Source of the DNA: CAIYZT01 sp052387855 | GTDB lineage: Bacteria > Pseudomonadota > Alphaproteobacteria > Rhodobacterales > Rhodobacteraceae | NCBI GenBank assembly: GCA_052387855.1 | Contig: JBQTIT010000025.1 | Coordinates: 1 to 64,000, forward strand | Length of the DNA stretch: 64,000 nt | Direction: 5' to 3' | In this document: positions 60,746 through 64,000 of the stretch, in pieces | Numbering within the stretch: the first letter of the stretch is position 1 | Layout: every line of letters begins with the position of its first letter | Program-made: the position numbers and the translations under genes | The notes under the pieces: generated by a model | What the model saw: only the letters and a program-made list of their open reading frames with translations | Databases searched by the model: none | What the model was told of the DNA's origin: nothing

Positions 60746-61708
60746 CTATCGGTCGATGACAAGGGTCTTGCCCTCGAAGCGTGACACGCAAGGCATGATC
60801 TTGCGCCCCTCGGCGTGGTCCTCGGCGGTCAGCCAGTGGTCGCGGTGCAGGATGGTGCCCTCGCAGGCCAGCACGTTCGTCTCGCATTGCCCGCAGGCGC
60901 CGCCCCGGCAAAGATAGGGCGCGTCCACCCCCGCCGCCTCCATCGCCTCCAGCAAAGACTGCGCGGTGCCGACGGTAACGGTCTTGCCCGAGGCGGCAAG
61001 CTGGACAGTGAACGGCGCGCCGGTGCCGGGGGCAAGGAATTCCTCATGGTGCAGCGCATGGGCCGGCCAGCCCATGGCGGCGGCGGTGGTCAGCACCCAG
61101 TTGATCATGCCCTTGGGCCCGCAGACATAAAGATGCGTGCCCAGCGGCTGCAACGACAGCACGCGCCGCAAGTCGATCACCTGCTTTTCATCGTCGAACG
61201 TGCAGTGGACCTGCGCCGGATGGGCCGCCGTCAGACGGTCCATATAGGCGCCAAGCGCGCGGCTGCGGGCGGAATAATGCAGCTCGAACCGCCCGCCCAG
61301 TGCCGAAAGCTGGGCAATCTGCGCCAGGAACGGCGTGATGCCGATGCCGCCGGCGATCATCAGATGCTTGCGCGCCCGGTTGTCGAGCGGGAAAAGGTTG
61401 ATGGGATAGGAAATCTCCATCTCCATCCCCACCCGCACATGCCGGTGCAGGTACAGCGAGCCGCCCCGCCCCGCGTCGTCGCGCCGCACCGAGATCTCGT
61501 ATCCCGAACGGTCCGCCGGGTCCGACATCAGCGAATAGGGGTTCAGACGGCGGGTGCCGTGGTCGTTCATGTCCACCACGGTATGGGCGCCGCCGGAAAA
61601 GGCCGGCATCGGCGCGCCGTCCAGCCGCTCGAACCGGAACCGCGTGATCAACTCGTTGACCGGGGTCACGGCGGCGACATGGACCCTCAGCTTTGCCCCG
61701 CCGCTCAT
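60746..61708 (-). CDS. PDR/VanB-type oxidoreductase (FMN, NAD(P)H and 2Fe-2S)
   Basis: The 320-residue reductase has a flavin domain (RLNPYSLMSDPADRSGYEI near 53), an NAD(P)-binding domain (KHLMIAGGIGITPFLAQI near 114, LYVCGPKGMINWVL near 195) and a C-terminal plant-type ferredoxin with YLCRGGACGQCETNVLACEG near 267-286. This is the phthalate dioxygenase reductase order. It delivers electrons to the DUF3445 haem subunit. The start at 61708 overlaps the DmmA stop by ATGA. Confidence 0.92.
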   Translation of the reverse strand: MSGGAKLRVHVAAVTPVNELITRFRFERLDGAPMPAFSGGAHTVVDMNDHGTRRLNPYSLMSDPADRSGYEISVRRDDAGRGGSLYLHRHVRVGMEMEISYPINLFPLDNRARKHLMIAGGIGITPFLAQIAQLSALGGRFELHYSARSRALGAYMDRLTAAHPAQVHCTFDDEKQVIDLRRVLSLQPLGTHLYVCGPKGMINWVLTTAAAMGWPAHALHHEEFLAPGTGAPFTVQLAASGKTVTVGTAQSLLEAMEAAGVDAPYLCRGGACGQCETNVLACEGTILHRDHWLTAEDHAEGRKIMPCVSRFEGKTLVIDR

Positions 61709-62322
61709 GTGAACCTCACCACGGGCGCGGGCACCTGTCCGGGGTCCTCGGCGTCGATGTTGACGCCCTGAAACGCCGCCAGCCGGCGCGAGTAATGGTC
61801 GCGGACGAACAGGTGCAGCCCGCAGTGGCTGCATTGAAAGGGATCGGTGGCCACGTTCTCAGTCATCCCCTTGCAGTGGACGCATTGCACACGGCGCAGG
61901 GTCGAGCCGCGATGTTCCTTCTGGATGTCGCGGTGCGGCACCCCTGTCGCCATGATGTCGCGCTCGGCCTGCCCGATCAGCCCCTCACTGCCGGCAAGGT
62001 AGAACTGCGTGCCCATATGGGCGTCCGACAGCACCCGCGCGAGCCTCGGCAACAGCGTGGGAATGGTCGGCGCACGAAAGAACTGGCGCGCGCCCAGCGC
62101 CTGAAGCGCCGCGCCCTGATCGGCGCCGGTCGGGCCGGGCGTGTAAAGGATCTGCATGGCATCCAGCATCGCGCCGGCGTCCCCGGCCCGCGCCACCATC
62201 TCGGTCACCGCCTCTGCCCCCTCGCCATCGGCCACGACAAGATGCGCGGCACCCGGTCGCGGCTCCAGCACGCCATAGACCGGGCGGCTCTTGATCGAGG
62301 GGGGAAACTCGGTCCTGCTCAT
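61705..62322 (-). CDS. dmmA: Dimethylamine monooxygenase subunit DmmA family
   Basis: The 205-residue protein matches the DmmA family in length and in its C-terminal zinc-ribbon-like element (CVHCKG near 145 and CSHCGLHLFVRDHYS near 162). A Rossmann-like N-terminal part precedes it (HLVVADGEGAEAV; FYLAGSEGLIGQAERDI near 107). It is required with the haem and reductase subunits for dimethylamine oxidation. ATGA overlap with the reductase gene and a preceding GcvT gene complete the set. Confidence 0.85.
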   Translation of the reverse strand: MSRTEFPPSIKSRPVYGVLEPRPGAAHLVVADGEGAEAVTEMVARAGDAGAMLDAMQILYTPGPTGADQGAALQALGARQFFRAPTIPTLLPRLARVLSDAHMGTQFYLAGSEGLIGQAERDIMATGVPHRDIQKEHRGSTLRRVQCVHCKGMTENVATDPFQCSHCGLHLFVRDHYSRRLAAFQGVNIDAEDPGQVPAPVVRFT

Positions 62323-62335
62323 GCTCGCGCGCGCC

Positions 62336-62376
62336 CTCTTTCGCTTTCACTTTGGAAAAATATCCCCGCCGGAGGC
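62336..62376 (-). repeat. Dispersed CCGGCGGGGATATTT repeat, second copy
   Basis: On the minus strand the 93-bp gap between the GcvT and DmmA genes holds GCCTCCGGCGGGGATATTT, then CCAAAGTGAAAGCGAAAGAG. It matches the copy at 44384-44410 in the CCGGCGG, GATATTT and GAAAGAG blocks. Confidence 0.6.
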
Positions 62377-62415
62377 GCCTGTCCGTGGGACAGGGCGCGG
62401 CGGCGGGGGCGTCTG

Positions 62416-63552
62416 TCAGTCCTTGGCCGTCCGGCGCTTCTTGTCGACGTCGTAGAAGGGCAGCGCATGTGACACGGCTTTCAGAGGCCCATGCGTGCCG
62501 CAGCGCACCTCGACCTCGGTGCCGTTGTTGGCGCAATCCACGGGCAGGCGGGCAATCGCCACGACCCAGTCGTTCAGGGGCGAATACATGGGCTGGGTGA
62601 CCACACCGATCTTCTTGCCGTCCTTGTAGATGGGCGCATTGCCCGGCACCGATTTGCCTTCGAACTTCAGGCCCGAGATCTTGAACCTTTCCTTGCCTTT
62701 CAGCCGGTAATGCTCTTCCGCGCCGCGAAAGCCGGTCTTGCCCTTGGTGACGGTCCAGTCCAGCCCCAGCTCCCACAGCGTGTCGCCCGGGCCTTCGTTC
62801 TCGAACGGGTACATCTCGGAATTGTCGAAGGGGAAGAACAACAGGTAGCTTTCCGCCCGCAGCATATCCAGCGTGGTGAACCGGCAGGGGATGATCCCCA
62901 TCGGCGCGCCTTCCTCCAGGATGCGGTCCCAGACCTCGCCGGCGTCCTGGCCGCGAACAAAGATTTCATAGCCGCGCTCGCCGGTGTAGCCGGTCCGCGA
63001 CAGGGTGATGGGCTTGCCGAACAGCATCGCGGGCATGTGGCCCATGTAGGGCAGCGCACGGACGCCGGGAATGTGCTTTTCCAGATAGTCCACCGCCAGC
63101 GGCCCCTGCAACGACAGATCGTGCAGGTTGTCATCGAACCGGATCGACACATCGCGGCCCGTGGCGGCCATGGTCAACTGCTCGTGCCCCTGACCCGAGC
63201 CATGCACGACGGTGTAAGAGTTCGGCCCCATCCGGTAGATGATGCAGTCGTCCACGAACTTGCCGGCGTCGTTCAGCATGCAGGCATAAAGCGACTTGCC
63301 CGGCGCGATCTTTTCGGGGTCGCGCGTCGTGGCGCGGTCGATGACGTGGCTGGCGGCATGGCCGGTGATGTGGACCTTTTTCAGGCCCGAGACATCCATC
63401 AGCCCGGCCTTGGTGCGGATGGCCATGTATTCGGCATCGGCATCGCCCTTGGAATAGGACCACGCGGTGCCCATGCCCGACCAATCCTCAAGATTGGAGC
63501 CAAGGGCACGGTGGCGGTCCATCAGCGCGGAAAAACGCCAGGAATTGGTCAT
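62416..63552 (-). CDS. GcvT-family folate-binding protein of the demethylase operon
   Basis: The 378-residue protein is a GcvT-type folate-binding protein: AGLMDVSGLKKVHITG near 47, LSRTGYTGERGYEIF near 185 and TTLDMLRAESYLLF near 221. Formaldehyde released by the haem subunit could be captured here on tetrahydrofolate, as reported for HODM systems. It is not DmdA, which differs in the N-terminal region. ATG 63552 has GGGAG upstream. It is the first gene of the operon, read from a region with a strong inverted repeat. Confidence 0.85.
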   Translation of the reverse strand: MTNSWRFSALMDRHRALGSNLEDWSGMGTAWSYSKGDADAEYMAIRTKAGLMDVSGLKKVHITGHAASHVIDRATTRDPEKIAPGKSLYACMLNDAGKFVDDCIIYRMGPNSYTVVHGSGQGHEQLTMAATGRDVSIRFDDNLHDLSLQGPLAVDYLEKHIPGVRALPYMGHMPAMLFGKPITLSRTGYTGERGYEIFVRGQDAGEVWDRILEEGAPMGIIPCRFTTLDMLRAESYLLFFPFDNSEMYPFENEGPGDTLWELGLDWTVTKGKTGFRGAEEHYRLKGKERFKISGLKFEGKSVPGNAPIYKDGKKIGVVTQPMYSPLNDWVVAIARLPVDCANNGTEVEVRCGTHGPLKAVSHALPFYDVDKKRRTAKD

Positions 63553-63624
63553 GTCAAAACTCCCTGAAGGTGTCAGCTTTTCGCCAAGTCTGAAAGCATT
63601 GTCGTCAGAAAGCAATACTCAAGT

Positions 63625-63641
63625 GCAAGAATTTTTCTTGC
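63625..63641. promoter_or_regulatory. Inverted repeat GCAAGAA-TTT-TTCTTGC before the demethylase operon
   Basis: Two perfect 7-bp arms around TTT lie 73 bp before the GcvT start and 20 bp downstream of the permease terminator. It is a likely operator for the operon, possibly bound by the AraC/GlxA regulator; no repeat-pair typical of AraC sites was found. Confidence 0.5.
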
Positions 63642-63660
63642 TAGGGAACAGCGCGGCATG

Positions 63661-63683
63661 AAAAAGGGCCGCCGAAGCGGCCC
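63661..63683 (-). terminator. Rho-independent terminator of the permease gene
   Basis: On the minus strand GGGCCGC-TTCG-GCGGCCC is followed directly by TTTTT, a textbook stem with a stable TTCG tetraloop. Confidence 0.95.
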
Positions 63684-63705
63684 TTCTCGCGGTTCGGCGG
63701 CCGGA

Positions 63706-64000
63706 TCAGGCCGGCAGCACGAAGAACCAGTTCGCCCAGAGCACAACCACCGCCCCGGCAGCCAGCGTCAGATAGGGCAGCATGCCCGCCTTGCGCTCGC
63801 CCAGATCGCCCTCTTTCAGGCCCAGATCGTCATAGGCTTCCTTGGGGAACTTGCCGCCGTCCTGCATGTAGTGGCGATACCAGAACACCGGGATGATGAG
63901 CGCGGCAAAGATCAGCCCCGACCAAAGGGCGTTGGAATAGCCCCAGACCTTGGCGCCGGCGCCCAGGAACAGCGCGTTGACAAAGGCCAGGACCGTGTTG
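63706..64000 (-). CDS. APC-type permease, C-terminal part (runs off the window)
   Basis: The last 97 residues of a minus-strand membrane protein are present. Two helices flank a charged loop: NTVLAFVNALFLGAG..YSNALWSGLIFAALIIPVF, then WYRHYMQDGGKFPKEAYDD, KEGDLGERKAG and a final helix ending in WFFVLPA. The layout fits an APC amino-acid or amine permease. It differs from the permease at 51673. It lies directly upstream of the demethylase operon and may import dimethylamine or trimethylamine-derived substrates. Confidence 0.75.
   Translation of the reverse strand, partial: NTVLAFVNALFLGAGAKVWGYSNALWSGLIFAALIIPVFWYRHYMQDGGKFPKEAYDDLGLKEGDLGERKAGMLPYLTLAAGAVVVLWANWFFVLPA

Noticed and set aside
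62416..63552. DMSP demethylase dmdA
   Set aside because: It is a GcvT protein of similar length, but the N-terminal and core motifs differ from DmdA and it is linked to DUF3445/DmmA.

Overview
This 64 kb window is high-GC, densely packed alphaproteobacterial chromosome, most likely from the order Rhodobacterales (Rhodobacteraceae/Roseobacter group). The evidence is the gene content (NDUFA9-like gene, split-glutamate-synthase MgsABC, capsule-export permease, AraC/GlxA regulators), the codon use, the CTTG-N18-CCTATAT heat-shock promoter and the dispersed CCGGCGG..GATATTT repeat. No rRNA, prophage, IS element or CRISPR array was seen. Starts were re-chosen from ribosome-binding sites where the longest open frame overran them.

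Layout. 1-831: an unusual intergenic array of imperfect tandem, stem-loop-rich repeats. 832-7961 (-): glutamate synthase operon gltD - secreted protein - GFA protein - gltB. 8119-9940 (-): NDUFA9-like protein and uppP. 10109-10193: tRNA-Leu(CAG). 10372-15666 (+): heterotetrameric N-methylglutamate dehydrogenase (mgdABCD, sarcosine-oxidase-like), with a multi-hairpin element between mgdA and mgdB. 15761-20516 (+): rnd-kdsD-lptCAB-hpf-ptsN, the usual envelope/PTS-Ntr neighbourhood but without rpoN. 20504-29724 (-): a surface-polysaccharide cluster (sulfotransferase, four glycosyltransferases, galU, kdsB, cysQ), with a KpsM-type ABC permease divergent at 29852. 30888-34016 (+): dnaK-dnaJ behind a sigma-32-type promoter. 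34213-45438: housekeeping genes radC, an OmpA/PstS-like protein, an SDR and SMP-30 pair, idi, hemC/hemE, secB, fxsA, tRNA-Lys, dapF, mtaB and a LacI regulator. 45725-46046 (+): tRNA-Arg(CCT) interrupted by a 245-nt group I intron. 46090-50588 (-): mgsABC-gmaS. 50825-54090 (+): a permease cassette with three very small membrane proteins. 54179-57685 (-): XRE-cupin regulator, truncated haemoglobin and a DUF1989-GcvT fusion. 57802 onward: EamA transporter, AraC/GlxA regulator, the haem-dependent dimethylamine demethylase genes and the end of a second permease.

How it fits together. Three loci in one window give a complete methylated-amine route. The DUF3445/PDR/DmmA/GcvT set (59666-63552) converts dimethylamine to monomethylamine plus a C1 unit. 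GmaS makes gamma-glutamylmethylamide, MgsABC makes N-methylglutamate, and MgdABCD oxidises it to glutamate plus a tetrahydrofolate-bound C1 unit. GltBD supplies glutamate and a GFA-family gene sits inside the glt operon. Two permeases and three regulators (XRE-cupin, AraC/GlxA, LacI) lie nearby. The least understood parts are the DUF1989-GcvT/truncated-haemoglobin module and the permease with mini membrane proteins, which may share an operator with the XRE-cupin gene. MgsC and MgdB both lack the metal-ligand cysteines expected in their wider families.
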